The notes below the pieces were generated by a model. It did no database searches. It worked only from the letters and a program-made list of their open reading frames with translations, and was not told the DNA's origin. DNA of 64,000 nucleotides from JAEZDC01 sp036676415 (GTDB taxonomy: Bacteria > Bacteroidota > Bacteroidia > Chitinophagales > Chitinophagaceae). Where the stretch lies: assembly GCA_036676415.1 (NCBI GenBank), contig JAKFCX010000021.1, positions 226,854 through 290,853 on the forward strand, read 5' to 3'. Shown here piece after piece: positions 50,891-60,216 of the stretch (position 1 is its first letter; each line of letters starts with the position of its first letter). Both the position numbers and the translations under genes were made by a program.

Positions 50891-52030
50891 ATGAGAATAG
50901 GAATTGTTTGTTATCCAACATTTGGTGGAAGTGGAGTGTTGGCTACAGAGTTAGGAAAAGCTTTAGCCGATAAAGGCCATAGCGTCCACTTTATTACCTA
51001 CCAGCAACCGGTTCGCTTAAATGTTTTTAGTGCCAATATATTTTATCATGAAGTAAGGGTTCCAACCTATCCTTTGTTTGATTACCCTCCTTATGAAGTT
51101 GCATTGGCGAGTACAATGGTTGATGTGATACTAAACCATGATCTTGACCTGCTGCATGTACATTATGCTATTCCACATGCATCTGCTGCGTATATGGCAA
51201 GGCAAATCGTAAAAAAGAAAACGGGCAGGCATGTACCTTTTATCACCACACTCCATGGCACTGATATTACATTGGTAGGAAGAGATAAAACCTACGAACC
51301 AGTTGTTACATTCTCTATCAATGAAAGCGATGCGATAACTGCGGTAAGTAAAAACCTGAGAGAGGAAACATTTCATTCGTTCGACATTACCAAGGAGATA
51401 GAAGTGATCTACAACTTTGTTGATGTGGAACGATTCAATAAAAAACCAATCGATGCTTTTAGAAAAGTGATCGCTCCAAATGGAGAAAAAGTATTGATGC
51501 ATGCTTCCAACTTCAGGAAAGTAAAACGTATTCCTGATGTGATGAAAGTATTTGCTTCTGTGAGATCTGAAATGCCTGCTAAACTATTGATGGTAGGTGA
51601 TGGTCCGGAAAGACCTGTTGCAGAAGAACTGGCAAGAGAGTATGGCGTATTTGATGACATAAGATTCGTAGGTAAACAGGAACAGATGGAAGAGATACTG
51701 CCAATCAGTGATCTTTTCTTACTTACTTCAGAATATGAAAGTTTTGGATTGAGTGCATTAGAAGCGATGGCTGCAAAAGTTCCAGTGATCAGTACAAATG
51801 CAGGTGGATTGAGTGAAATCAACCTACATGGCATCACAGGTTATACTGCCAACGTTGGTGATGTTGCTTCGATGAGTGAATTTGCCATTGGCTTATTGAG
51901 CAATGATGCTGAAATGGCAAAGATGAAAGAGCAGGCTTTTGAGCAGGCAAATAAACATGATATAAGAAATGTGATTCCGCAGTATGAGAAACTGTATAGC
52001 AGGTTCTGCAGAATGGAGACTTGCGGGTAA
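50891..52030 (+). CDS. bshA: N-acetyl-alpha-D-glucosaminyl L-malate synthase BshA
   Basis: This 379-aa GT4 glycosyltransferase joins GlcNAc to L-malate in the first step of bacillithiol synthesis. Family features are CYPTFGGSGVLATELGKALA at the N-terminus, FDYPPYEVALAS, LLHVHYAIPHA, TTLHGTDITLVG and the EX7E motif ESFGLSALEAM. The other bacillithiol genes (bshB, bshC) are not in the window. A short GTCAATGG-type repeat precedes the start. Confidence 0.93.
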   Translation: MRIGIVCYPTFGGSGVLATELGKALADKGHSVHFITYQQPVRLNVFSANIFYHEVRVPTYPLFDYPPYEVALASTMVDVILNHDLDLLHVHYAIPHASAAYMARQIVKKKTGRHVPFITTLHGTDITLVGRDKTYEPVVTFSINESDAITAVSKNLREETFHSFDITKEIEVIYNFVDVERFNKKPIDAFRKVIAPNGEKVLMHASNFRKVKRIPDVMKVFASVRSEMPAKLLMVGDGPERPVAEELAREYGVFDDIRFVGKQEQMEEILPISDLFLLTSEYESFGLSALEAMAAKVPVISTNAGGLSEINLHGITGYTANVGDVASMSEFAIGLLSNDAEMAKMKEQAFEQANKHDIRNVIPQYEKLYSRFCRMETCG

Positions 52031-52129
52031 GGAGAAATTTTCACGCAAGTTTTTATTGAAGACCTAAATGTTGAAATTACCGTATCAAGCTTGAAGCACC
52101 TGAAGGTTTAGACCACTAACGCAGCATAA

Positions 52130-52162
52130 GAAAAGGACATGAATACGTTCATGTCCTTTTTA
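52130..52162. terminator. Bidirectional terminator
   Basis: Stem AAAAGGACATGAA / TTCATGTCCTTTT, 13 bp, lies between bshA and the convergent M23 gene. Confidence 0.88.
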
Positions 52163-52184
52163 TTTATTTCCAATAGTGACTCGT

Positions 52185-53519
52185 CTATCTTCTCTTTAAC
52201 CATCTTTCAGGATCCTGGTGCACACCTTTCTCATTCGTTACCATAAAAGTAACGAGCCCGGTTCCGGCTTCATCTGCCGCAGCTCTTCCTAAAACAGTTC
52301 CTGAACGAACTTTCTGTCCCCGGCTCACATTTACAGAAGAAAGGTGGCTGTAGGTAGTAAAATATTTCCCATGCCGAATCAACACAGCCTGCTCACCTCC
52401 CATATCAAATACAGAAGCTACTTCACCATCGGCAATGGATTTTACGGATGAGCCCACAGGAAGAGAAATATCAATACCATCGCTGATGCCTTTCAGTTTC
52501 GATCCCGGGACTTCATAAGAGCCAAAGTCAAGTGCGACAAATCCTGCATCAACTGGCCATGGTAATCTTCCACGATTTGCTTCAAAAGCCAGTGACTGTT
52601 CTTCTGTTGGTGAATCAAACTTTTCTATGGTACCGCTTCTGCCAGATGTGGTAACTCCACCAGAAACATTTGTATTGCCTGGTGTAACACCTACATTAGG
52701 TTTAGCAGGAGTATTATTTGTCGCTGGTTTATTTGCACCTGCATTTGCCGCAGCAATTCTCTTTCTCTCCTCTTCTTCTCTTTTCTTAGCTGCAGCTATT
52801 TCTCTTTTGATAATCGCATTGATAGCACTTGCCAGTTCTCTTCTCTCTCTATCTTTCTTTTTGATTTCACTGGCTACATTTTTCTCCTGTCCTTTTAATC
52901 CTGCTACCACCCTATCCTTTTCCTTCCTGTCGTTCTCTAATTCCTGCAATGTTTTTGTCTGCTCCTGTAAAGCAAGATTCTTTTCTTTCTTGCTGCTTTC
53001 AAAAGCAAATCTTTTCTGATCGAGCACCTGTTGCGTTTTCATGATAGTGCTCACCTGTGTTTCTCGTTGCTGGCGATAGCTCTTCAGGTAACGAACTCTT
53101 TTTATTGCATCATTAAAACTATTGGCAGAAAATATAAAATTAAGATAGTCGTAATTACTCCTGTTCTTATAAGCAAATACAAGACTTTGTGCATATTGCT
53201 TTTTGAGCACTGCTAATTCGTTACCATACCTGAAGATGTCAAGGTTGATCGTGTATATTTCATCATCCAGTCTTCTCAGGTCACGACTGATGTTGTTCAT
53301 CATCGCTTCTCTTGCCTGGATTTTTCTCCTTACGGCAGTCAGTTCAGCCAAAGAAGATTTCCTGTTCTTCTGGATGCCCGATAAGGTTCTGTTAAGTTCT
53401 GCAATCTCTTTTTGCAATTGTTGTTGTTGTTTCTGCAGTTCATCCTTCGATGGCTGTGCTACAGCAAAAAGTGAAGTGATTGAAAAGACCAGTAAAAGGA
53501 GATTTTTTTTCAGCATCAT
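52185..53519 (-). CDS. EnvC-like murein hydrolase activator (M23 domain with coiled coil)
   Basis: This 444-aa protein has a signal peptide, a long coiled coil (about residues 22-250, rich in Lys, Glu and Gln), an Ala/Asn/Pro linker, and a C-terminal LytM domain (about 320-444). The LytM domain carries VLIRHGKYFTTYSHLSSVNVSRGQ and VTFMVTNEKG. This is the layout of EnvC, which activates amidases at the division site under FtsEX control. The usual HxxxD and HxH zinc motifs look incomplete (ISDGIDI, FMVTN), as in EnvC, so it is probably an activator and not an enzyme. Confidence 0.88.
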   Translation of the reverse strand: MMLKKNLLLLVFSITSLFAVAQPSKDELQKQQQQLQKEIAELNRTLSGIQKNRKSSLAELTAVRRKIQAREAMMNNISRDLRRLDDEIYTINLDIFRYGNELAVLKKQYAQSLVFAYKNRSNYDYLNFIFSANSFNDAIKRVRYLKSYRQQRETQVSTIMKTQQVLDQKRFAFESSKKEKNLALQEQTKTLQELENDRKEKDRVVAGLKGQEKNVASEIKKKDRERRELASAINAIIKREIAAAKKREEEERKRIAAANAGANKPATNNTPAKPNVGVTPGNTNVSGGVTTSGRSGTIEKFDSPTEEQSLAFEANRGRLPWPVDAGFVALDFGSYEVPGSKLKGISDGIDISLPVGSSVKSIADGEVASVFDMGGEQAVLIRHGKYFTTYSHLSSVNVSRGQKVRSGTVLGRAAADEAGTGLVTFMVTNEKGVHQDPERWLKRR

Positions 53520-53581
53520 TGTGATTTTTCACGGTGTTGATAATGAAGATTCAAAACCCTAACGTTTTCAACAAAAAATAA

Positions 53582-54400
53582 TTACTTTATTTTATAATTT
53601 TTAGGAACATTAAACGGAAACGTTAATGCCGGGTTAAAGGCATATTGTTTAAAATCTAACTTTAGTTCTAACCGGCTTTTCTCTGCAACAGTAATTACTC
53701 GTTTTGTAGCAAAAGGAAAACCCTCTTTATTCTCGTAATCAGAATAAGTAATGTCGCAGGTACGGTTACGTATCACATTCACATCATCCAGCTTGCTATG
53801 TACGATCTTAAAATCATTATCCAGCGTAAGAAGGTGTTTGTAAATACTTCCCACCATTAATACGAGCAATTCATTTCCGCTATTCTTATAACTCACTACA
53901 TTATTGTTCGTAAAAATTGGATTACCAACAATGAGATCCTGTAGTGTAGCAAAATCAAATGGTATATCTGTGAGTTCCTGTAAATATTCTATCGTTCTGT
54001 ATTGAACGGTTTTATTCAGCTTGTTCATTAGCGTAACACTGTCGGGTGTTACCAGCATACGAAATCCTTCTACCCCCAGTGCACCGGTAAGTGAGATCCA
54101 GAGAAATTTATCTTTTTCAATCCTGATATGAGCAGTACCCCCATCTTTCTGTTCCTGCGATTCGTAATCGATCTTTGCTTTAGCAGAAAAAGTAGTGAAC
54201 TCAATCCTTTTGTGATTTACTTTATCCAGAAGTTCAGCGATCAGTTTGGCAGAATCCACAGCAGGTGTTTGTACAATCACAACTGTTTCCACCGTATCTT
54301 TCTTTGAGATGGCCTCCTCTATCTTCTGCACTTTCTTTGCAGGCCGACATGCAAATACAGTAATCGCTATTAATAATAAAATATAACTGTGTCTGATCAT
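53582..54400 (-). CDS. DUF4292 lipoprotein
   Basis: This 272-aa protein starts MIRHSYILLLIAITVFAC, a lipoprotein signal with Cys18; the upstream frame extension overlaps dut and is dropped. The mature part (NHKRIEFTTFSAKAKIDYES, KDKFLWISLTGALGVEGFRMLVTPDSVTLMNKLNKTV) matches DUF4292. The beta-sheet layout resembles LolB/LolA-like folds, which suggests a lipoprotein-handling role in the outer membrane (inference). It begins one base after the dut stop codon. Confidence 0.87.
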   Translation of the reverse strand: MIRHSYILLLIAITVFACRPAKKVQKIEEAISKKDTVETVVIVQTPAVDSAKLIAELLDKVNHKRIEFTTFSAKAKIDYESQEQKDGGTAHIRIEKDKFLWISLTGALGVEGFRMLVTPDSVTLMNKLNKTVQYRTIEYLQELTDIPFDFATLQDLIVGNPIFTNNNVVSYKNSGNELLVLMVGSIYKHLLTLDNDFKIVHSKLDDVNVIRNRTCDITYSDYENKEGFPFATKRVITVAEKSRLELKLDFKQYAFNPALTFPFNVPKNYKIK

Positions 54401-54401
54401 T

Positions 54402-54842
54402 TTATTGTTTTCCTGTGTGGCCAAAACCACCTGTTCCTCTTTTTGTTTCTGAGAGATCCTGCACCAAGAACCATTCCACCTGCTCCACTTTTTGTATCAC
54501 CATCTGTGCAATCCGATCTCCGTGATTTATCTGCTGCTCTTCGTTGGATAGGTTAATGAGAATTACTTTCAATTCACCTCTATAATCTGCATCCACTGTT
54601 CCTGGTGAGTTTAAACAAGTGAGACCATGCTTGATGGCTAAACCACTTCTGGGCCTTACCTGTGCTTCAAATCCTTCTGGCAGTTCAATGAACAACCCTG
54701 TTGGTATCAATGAACGTTCCAGTGGCTTTAAAATAACCGGCTCATGCAAATTGGCCCTCAGGTCCATTCCTGAGGATCCGGTCGTTGCATATTCCGGTAA
54801 TGGATTGGATGATTGATTTACAATTCTTACCTCGAAGCTCAT
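54402..54842 (-). CDS. dut: dUTPase
   Basis: This 146-aa trimeric enzyme hydrolyses dUTP to dUMP and keeps uracil out of DNA. All five motifs are present: GSSGMDLRA, PRSGLAIKHG, GTVDADYRGE, GDRIAQMVI, and RGTGGFGHTG. It sits in a run ispF-dut-DUF4292-EnvC on the minus strand. Confidence 0.96.
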   Translation of the reverse strand: MSFEVRIVNQSSNPLPEYATTGSSGMDLRANLHEPVILKPLERSLIPTGLFIELPEGFEAQVRPRSGLAIKHGLTCLNSPGTVDADYRGELKVILINLSNEEQQINHGDRIAQMVIQKVEQVEWFLVQDLSETKRGTGGFGHTGKQ

Positions 54843-54903
54843 TGAACAAATCTATGTTTTTGACGATGGCAATAGCTGTTTAGTTATTCATCGTTATGTT
54901 AAA

Positions 54904-55383
54904 CTATACTCTTTGCAAAAGGGCTGAACATAAAGCAACCAAGCCTTCTTCTCTTCCTGCAAAGCCCATTTTCTCTGTAGTGGTAGCTTTTATTGACACA
55001 TCATCGATCGTTACATGCAGTATAGATGCAATAACTGTTCGCATTGCATCAACATAGGGTTTTATTTTTGGTTTTTCCAGGCATAAGGTTGCATCCACAT
55101 TGATCACTTTATAACCTTTCCGGGTGATGAGGTCATAGGTTTTGCTCAATAGAATTTTGCTATCAATGTCCTTGTAATCGGCCGAGGTATCAGGAAAATG
55201 TGTGCCGATATCGCCCAAAGCCAAAGCACCCAATAACGCATCACAAACAGCATGCAGCAATACATCGGCATCGCTATGACCCAAGGCACCTTTTGAATGC
55301 GGAATCTTAACTCCACCGATCCAAAGATCACGTCCTTCTACCAGTTGATGGAAATCTATTCCCTGCCCGATCCTGATTGACAT
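54904..55383 (-). CDS. ispF: 2-C-methyl-D-erythritol 2,4-cyclodiphosphate synthase
   Basis: This 159-aa enzyme forms the cyclodiphosphate in the non-mevalonate (MEP) isoprenoid pathway. Zinc ligands are in RIGQGIDFHQL (Asp and His). The motif HSDADVLLHAVCDALLGA and ATTTEKMGFAGREEG complete the family pattern. I start at 55383 (MSIRIGQ), four residues inside the longest frame. Confidence 0.95.
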   Translation of the reverse strand: MSIRIGQGIDFHQLVEGRDLWIGGVKIPHSKGALGHSDADVLLHAVCDALLGALALGDIGTHFPDTSADYKDIDSKILLSKTYDLITRKGYKVINVDATLCLEKPKIKPYVDAMRTVIASILHVTIDDVSIKATTTEKMGFAGREEGLVALCSALLQRV

Positions 55384-55399
55384 AAGCCCTTGCATTTAT

Positions 55400-55429
55400 G
55401 AAAAAAGCGAAGGTAGTTCCTTCGCTTTT
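55400..55429 (-). terminator. Terminator of porV
   Basis: On the minus strand, stem AAAAGCGAAGG / CCTTCGCTTTT is followed by T, 20 bp after porV. Confidence 0.82.
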
Positions 55430-55448
55430 AAAAAGTTAGATATGTAGA

Positions 55449-56630
55449 TTACTTGGTACCGGTGTTCTCTTTATCCAGATCGAACAACAAACTAAAGCGA
55501 AGTGTGTTTGACAATGGATTTCTGTTTACACCATTTCCAGAAGGGATCAGGTAGGAGAAATTCAGACCAAACACATTGTATTTAAGACCAGCCCCGAGGG
55601 TGAAATACTTACGATTACCCTTGGTTTTATCTTCATAAAAATATCCTGCACGAAACATGAACTGGTCGTTATAAGAATATTCAGCTCCTATCCCAAACAT
55701 CAATTCTTTGGTCTCATTTCCGCCATCGCTGAAAGATTTGAACCAGCTTTGCAGTACACCATATCCACGGTATTCTGCCAGATTCGTTGAGTCGATCGTT
55801 TCTTTGTTAGGATCACTCGGATCTGCAGGTAACGGTGGTGTAGGTACGAGGAGCTTATTAATATCAACTGCAAATTGAATCTTATTCAATTCATCAAATA
55901 CCTTGGTATATGAAACACCGACTCCAAGGTTTGCAGGGATATAATCTTTATTATTTACATCATTGGTATAAGCGATCTTGGAACCGAGATTAGAAATGGC
56001 AACACCCCAGGCAAATCCACCGTTTGCTTCAGTCACATTACTGTTGTATAATGAAACATCACCAGAAACTGCATTACCAGCTTTGTAAGTTACACCGGAT
56101 TGAGAGACACCTCCACCGGCAAGATTTGAGTTGATGTATCTTAAAGCCACACCTAAACCTAATTTATCTGAAAGTTTACGACTATAACCGAAGTCGAATG
56201 AAAATTCTCTTGGCCTGAAATCGCCCTGGATGTTACCAGCAAAATCTGTAAAAGTGATATTACCCAGGCTGAAATAACGAATAGAAGCAGATATTGCCTG
56301 CTGATCGTCCAGCTGGTGATAACCAGCCAGTGAAGCCAGGTAGATATCGTTCAAACCCAAGTCTCTTAACCAGGGAGTATAAGTTGCAGATATGGCCGTT
56401 TTACTTGTTGCAAAAGGAATTTTGGCAAGGTTCCAGAAAGCTGCATTTGCATCGGGGGTAGTGGCTATTCCTACGTCACCCATTCCCCCAGCACGAGCAT
56501 CAGGAGATATCCGCAGAAAAGGTACAGCAGTCGTTACCACGTTAATCGACTCTGCGGTCTGAGCCAAAGCCTTATTACCGAATGACCATAACAATAACAA
56601 AACAGCAGTTTTCAGTGTTGTTTGTCTCAT
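55449..56630 (-). CDS. porV: Type IX secretion outer-membrane protein PorV
   Basis: This 393-aa beta-barrel has a signal peptide and the PorV hallmark PFLRISPDARAGGMGDVGIATTPDANAAFWNLAKIPF right after it. The C-terminus is aromatic-ended (LRFSLLFDLDKENTGTK). PorV (LptO) receives T9SS cargo from the translocon and passes it to the PorU sortase. porU, usually adjacent, is not here. It is divergent from gldJ across 378 bp. Confidence 0.93.
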   Translation of the reverse strand: MRQTTLKTAVLLLLWSFGNKALAQTAESINVVTTAVPFLRISPDARAGGMGDVGIATTPDANAAFWNLAKIPFATSKTAISATYTPWLRDLGLNDIYLASLAGYHQLDDQQAISASIRYFSLGNITFTDFAGNIQGDFRPREFSFDFGYSRKLSDKLGLGVALRYINSNLAGGGVSQSGVTYKAGNAVSGDVSLYNSNVTEANGGFAWGVAISNLGSKIAYTNDVNNKDYIPANLGVGVSYTKVFDELNKIQFAVDINKLLVPTPPLPADPSDPNKETIDSTNLAEYRGYGVLQSWFKSFSDGGNETKELMFGIGAEYSYNDQFMFRAGYFYEDKTKGNRKYFTLGAGLKYNVFGLNFSYLIPSGNGVNRNPLSNTLRFSLLFDLDKENTGTK

Positions 56631-56913
56631 CTAAGAAATGTTTAAATAAATTAAGTAGAAATTCTTAATAAGCAAATAGCGTTAAATGGAGTAGAAATGC
56701 GTCATTCAATTGATTTACATGGTTCGATTTAGCCCGATTGGTCTACCACCATGGTTTTGCAATGATACAGTAAAAACAGACAGCATTAACTATCTTTTCG
56801 CTGTTTCTTAATGGTTTTATAATGAAATTCCTTGCCTCAATTATTCAGATTATATAAACACATGCGTATTAAATTATCTTTTCAGTAACAGCTTTCTAAT
56901 AAAAAGCGTTTGC

Positions 56914-56941
56914 TTTGGGTTGCGAGAAATCTTTATATTCG
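56914..56941 (+). promoter_or_regulatory. Possible gldJ promoter in the porV-gldJ intergenic region
   Basis: TTTG (56914-56917) and TATATTCG (56934-56941) are spaced 16 bp apart, 67 bp before the gldJ start. The -7 box has C for the second-last T. The rest of the 378-bp gap (56631-57008) shows no gene, repeat or strong hairpin. Confidence 0.4.
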
Positions 56942-57008
56942 CAGTCTTAACATCCTTAAAACAATATTCGTTACACAGCTTCGTTAATTACGAATCAAAT
57001 TACGTTAA

Positions 57009-58562
57009 ATGACAATGCTTACCGGTTTAAGAAACTTCACTCTTTTATTGGCATCTGTTGCAGCTGTCTCTTCTTGTAATCCATTCAAGAAGAAAGCTGA
57101 AAAATCAAGTGCCACAGGCTGGAATTATAACGACAAGAACCAGGGTGGTTTCTTTGTTGCTAAAGCTTCTGACATTAAGACTGGTCCAGGACTGGTTTTC
57201 GTGCAAGGAGGTACTTTTCCTATGGGAGCCAAGCAGGAAGACGTAATGGGAGACTGGAATAATGTACCCCGTCGTGTTACTGTTAACTCCTTTTTTATTG
57301 ACAAAACTGAGGTTGCCAACGTTCACTATCGTGAATACCTCTATTGGGTAGATAATGTATTTGGTCTTGCAGACATGCCACAGGTAGTTGATGCTGCTAA
57401 ACCAGATACTTTGGTTTGGAGAAGCGAACTTTCTTATAACGAACCTTTGGTTGAATATTATTTCCGTCATCCATCTTATAATTACTATCCTGTTGTAGGT
57501 GTTACCTGGAGACAGGCTTACGATTTTTGTGTTTGGAGAGGTGATCGTGTAAACCAGATGGAGCTTATTAAAAAAGGATACCAGAACAAGACAGTTGTAA
57601 AAACTGAAATGGGCGGTGGTGGCCAGGAAAACTTCAACACCAAATCTTACCTGATGGGTGAATATCAAGGTGTTCCGGGTAAACCGAAGAAAAATCCTTT
57701 AAAAGATGCTCAAGGTAAACCAAGAAATAGCGTTCGTTTTGAAGATGGCATTTTATTCCCGGATTATCGCTTACCAACTGAAGCTGAATGGGAATATGCA
57801 GCTTTAGGACAAATCGCTGAGAATCCACAACCTCGTAAAAGCGAGAAAAAACGTGGTGAGGAAGTTATAGCTAACCAGAACATCTACTCATGGAAGAATG
57901 ACGGTTATGATAACCTTCGTGGCACACGTCATGGAACATGGCAGGGTGCTTTCTTAGGTAACTTCAAACGTGGAAATGGTGACTATATGGGTGTTGCCGG
58001 TGGATTGAATGACCGTGCAGCTTATACAGCAGAGGTGACTTCATACATTCCAAATGCTTTTGGTTTATATAATATGAGTGGTAATGTGAGTGAGTGGGTT
58101 GGTGATGTTTACAGGCCAATGACAGGTTTTGATGCAGACGACATGAACCCTTACCGTGGTAATAAATTCCAGCAGGTAGATCCTACATTGGATGAAGGCA
58201 GTCGTCGTGATAGCGTTGGTAGAATTATTATGGTAAATGAAAAAGATTCAGCCTTACGTAACAGGAGAAACTACCAGCGTAGTTATGCTATCAACCATTT
58301 AGATGGTGATACCGCTACAGCTGTTAAATATGAATATCAATATGGTGTTACTACCCTGATCTCTGATAAATCAAGGGTTATCAAAGGTGGTAGCTGGCAG
58401 GATCTTCCATACTGGATGAGTGCCGGAACACGTCGTTTCCTGGAAGAAGACCAGGCTAGCAGTACAGTAGGTTTCCGTTGTGCAATGACACACTTCGGAG
58501 CACCTGAAGGAAAAGGCCGTAAAACCGGTAACTTCTTCCCTTCACGCAGAGCAAAGAGATAA
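57009..58562 (+). CDS. gldJ: Gliding motility / T9SS lipoprotein GldJ
   Basis: This 517-aa protein has a lipoprotein signal (Cys23 in VAAVSSCNPFKKK) and a formylglycine-generating-enzyme-like (SUMF1) domain: GPGLVFVQGGTFPMGA, PRRVTVNSFFIDKTEVANVHYREYLYW, FPDYRLPTEAEWEYAA, SGNVSEWVGD, VIKGGSWQDLPYW, and GFRCAM. The start TGWNYNDKNQGGF and the DWNNVPRRVTV stretch mark GldJ, not GldK. GldJ is needed for a stable T9SS and gliding machinery. It is not expected to make formylglycine. Followed by a terminator and murF. Confidence 0.93.
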   Translation: MTMLTGLRNFTLLLASVAAVSSCNPFKKKAEKSSATGWNYNDKNQGGFFVAKASDIKTGPGLVFVQGGTFPMGAKQEDVMGDWNNVPRRVTVNSFFIDKTEVANVHYREYLYWVDNVFGLADMPQVVDAAKPDTLVWRSELSYNEPLVEYYFRHPSYNYYPVVGVTWRQAYDFCVWRGDRVNQMELIKKGYQNKTVVKTEMGGGGQENFNTKSYLMGEYQGVPGKPKKNPLKDAQGKPRNSVRFEDGILFPDYRLPTEAEWEYAALGQIAENPQPRKSEKKRGEEVIANQNIYSWKNDGYDNLRGTRHGTWQGAFLGNFKRGNGDYMGVAGGLNDRAAYTAEVTSYIPNAFGLYNMSGNVSEWVGDVYRPMTGFDADDMNPYRGNKFQQVDPTLDEGSRRDSVGRIIMVNEKDSALRNRRNYQRSYAINHLDGDTATAVKYEYQYGVTTLISDKSRVIKGGSWQDLPYWMSAGTRRFLEEDQASSTVGFRCAMTHFGAPEGKGRKTGNFFPSRRAKR

Positions 58563-58582
58563 GGAAAAGGTAAATACAGCAA

Positions 58583-58614
58583 AAAGGCCACTCAAGTAAT
58601 TGGGTGGCTTTTTT
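58583..58614 (+). terminator. Terminator of gldJ
   Basis: Stem AAGGCCAC / GTGGCTT (one bulge) is followed by six T. Confidence 0.75.
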
Positions 58615-58644
58615 CATTCGCCAAATTTGCTTAATCAGTGCTCT

Positions 58645-58727
58645 TCAATTCGTGTAATTCGTGTTTTTAAAATTTCATTCGTCTAATTCGCTACAATTCG
58701 TGTAATTCGTGTTTCACAATTCGTGTT
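58645..58727. repeat. AATTCGTGT tandem repeat directly before murF
   Basis: Five or six imperfect copies of AATTCGTGT(AATTCGTGTTT) run up to the murF start codon, so the ribosome-binding region of murF consists of repeat sequence. Confidence 0.82.
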
Positions 58728-60008
58728 ATGAACATCGAACAACTCTACAAGATCTTCTTACAATATCCATCAGTACAAACAGATACACGGAAGCTACAAC
58801 ATGGCGATATTTTCTTTGCATTAAAAGGTCCTAATTTCAACGCCAACCAGTTTGCCAGCCAGGCATTAAAGGCAGGAGCTGCTTACGTGGTAATAGATGA
58901 ACAACCATCAGAAATGAATGAAAGGTTCATACTCGTAGATGATGTGCTTACAACATTGCAGGAGCTTGCAAAATACCACAGGCAACAATTTAATATACCG
59001 TTCATTGGTATTACAGGCAGTAATGGCAAAACCACTACCAAAGAACTGGTGAGTACGGTATTGGCCTCTCATTACATAACTTATACAACGGAAGGGAATC
59101 TCAATAATCACATTGGTATTCCCATTACTTTGTTGCGTGTGAAGAAAGATGCAGAAATGGCGGTGATAGAAATGGGAGCCAACCACCAGAAAGAAATCGA
59201 ATCTTATTGCACTTATGTGATGCCCACTCATGGTATTATTACCAATTGTGGTAAAGCACATCTCGAAGGCTTTGGCGGTATTGAGGGTGTAAGAAAAGGT
59301 AAAGGCGAACTGTTTGATTATTTAAGAGGGCATAATGGCACTGCATTCATCTTCTCAGATTATGATTACCTGGTTGATATGAGTAAAGGAATCTCAGCTA
59401 TTGTTCGCTATGGAACTTCAGATGCTGAAGTAACAGGTGAAGTGATGACAAGTGAGCCTTTCCTGAAAGTGAAAATGACCAGGGGAACAAAGCTGAATGA
59501 AATAAACACCAACCTTGTAGGAGATTATAACCTGCCAAACGTTTTATGTGCAGTAGCCATCGGAAAGTTCTTTAAGGTGCCTGATGAAAATATCTTATCT
59601 GCCATCGAAAACTATGTTCCATCGAATAGCAGGTCACAGATGATAGAAAAGGGAAGCAATCATATTATATTAGATGCTTACAATGCCAATCCATCGAGTA
59701 TGAAAGCTGCCATTGAGAATTTTGCAAAGATCAATGCCACTGATAAAGTACTGATGATTGGAGCAATGATGGAATTGGGAGAAGAAAGTATTACGGAGCA
59801 TGAAAGCATTATTCATTTACTACAGCAATATAACTGGACCAGGGTGGTTCTTGTTGGTGGAGATTATGCAAAAATTGCACACCAATATATCTTCTTTGAA
59901 AATTCTGATAAAGCGAGAGATTGGTTCGAACAGCAGCAATTTAAAAACAGCTACATTTTAATCAAAGGCTCCAGAAGCATGAAGATGGAAAAGGTGCTGG
60001 AAGATTGA
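58728..60008 (+). CDS. murF: UDP-N-acetylmuramoyl-tripeptide--D-Ala-D-Ala ligase
   Basis: This 426-aa Mur ligase adds D-Ala-D-Ala to the UDP-MurNAc-tripeptide, the last cytoplasmic step of peptidoglycan precursor synthesis. It has the P-loop GITGSNGKTTT, the Mur motifs NLNNHIGIPITLL, VIEMGANHQKE and the C-terminal DAYNANPSSMKAAI. Other mur genes are not in the window. Confidence 0.95.
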   Translation: MNIEQLYKIFLQYPSVQTDTRKLQHGDIFFALKGPNFNANQFASQALKAGAAYVVIDEQPSEMNERFILVDDVLTTLQELAKYHRQQFNIPFIGITGSNGKTTTKELVSTVLASHYITYTTEGNLNNHIGIPITLLRVKKDAEMAVIEMGANHQKEIESYCTYVMPTHGIITNCGKAHLEGFGGIEGVRKGKGELFDYLRGHNGTAFIFSDYDYLVDMSKGISAIVRYGTSDAEVTGEVMTSEPFLKVKMTRGTKLNEINTNLVGDYNLPNVLCAVAIGKFFKVPDENILSAIENYVPSNSRSQMIEKGSNHIILDAYNANPSSMKAAIENFAKINATDKVLMIGAMMELGEESITEHESIIHLLQQYNWTRVVLVGGDYAKIAHQYIFFENSDKARDWFEQQQFKNSYILIKGSRSMKMEKVLED

Positions 60009-60033
60009 GATGTTGATGAGATATGCCAGACTG

Positions 60034-60079
60034 AACTTGTCGAAGCCCTGACGAGGAATCAACAATCCTTCGACAAGTT
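60034..60079. repeat. 12-bp perfect inverted repeat (AACTTGTCGAAG)
   Basis: AACTTGTCGAAG (60034-60045) and CTTCGACAAGTT (60068-60079) enclose a 22-nt loop. From memory, CTTCGACAAG units are a widespread Bacteroidota and proteobacterial interspersed hairpin class. It precedes repeat copy 14 by 39 bp, in the 208-bp gap after murF. Confidence 0.8.
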
Positions 60080-60117
60080 TATGGTGAAAGAGCCAGGCTG
60101 GTGAATAAAGCTACTAT

Positions 60118-60141
60118 GATGCAGTGAGTGACACAACGAAG
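60118..60141 (+). repeat. Dispersed 24-bp repeat, variant A, copy 14 (5' end degenerate)
   Basis: It reads AGTGAGTGACACAACGAAG and is followed by CTCAATAGTAGCACC, which resembles the flank of copy 6. The GTACAA end is lost. Confidence 0.85.
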
Positions 60142-60216
60142 CTCAATAGTAGCACCATCCCCTGCTTCTAAAATAATCTGCGGAACAGAAATTGCTGCAT
60201 CTTATAAAACGCTTTT

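Noticed and set aside
3014..60141. CRISPR or integron attC interpretation of the 24-bp repeats
   Set aside because: Copies are thousands of bases apart and in both orientations. There are no spacers, cas genes, integrase or RYYYAAC/GTTRRRY site pairs.
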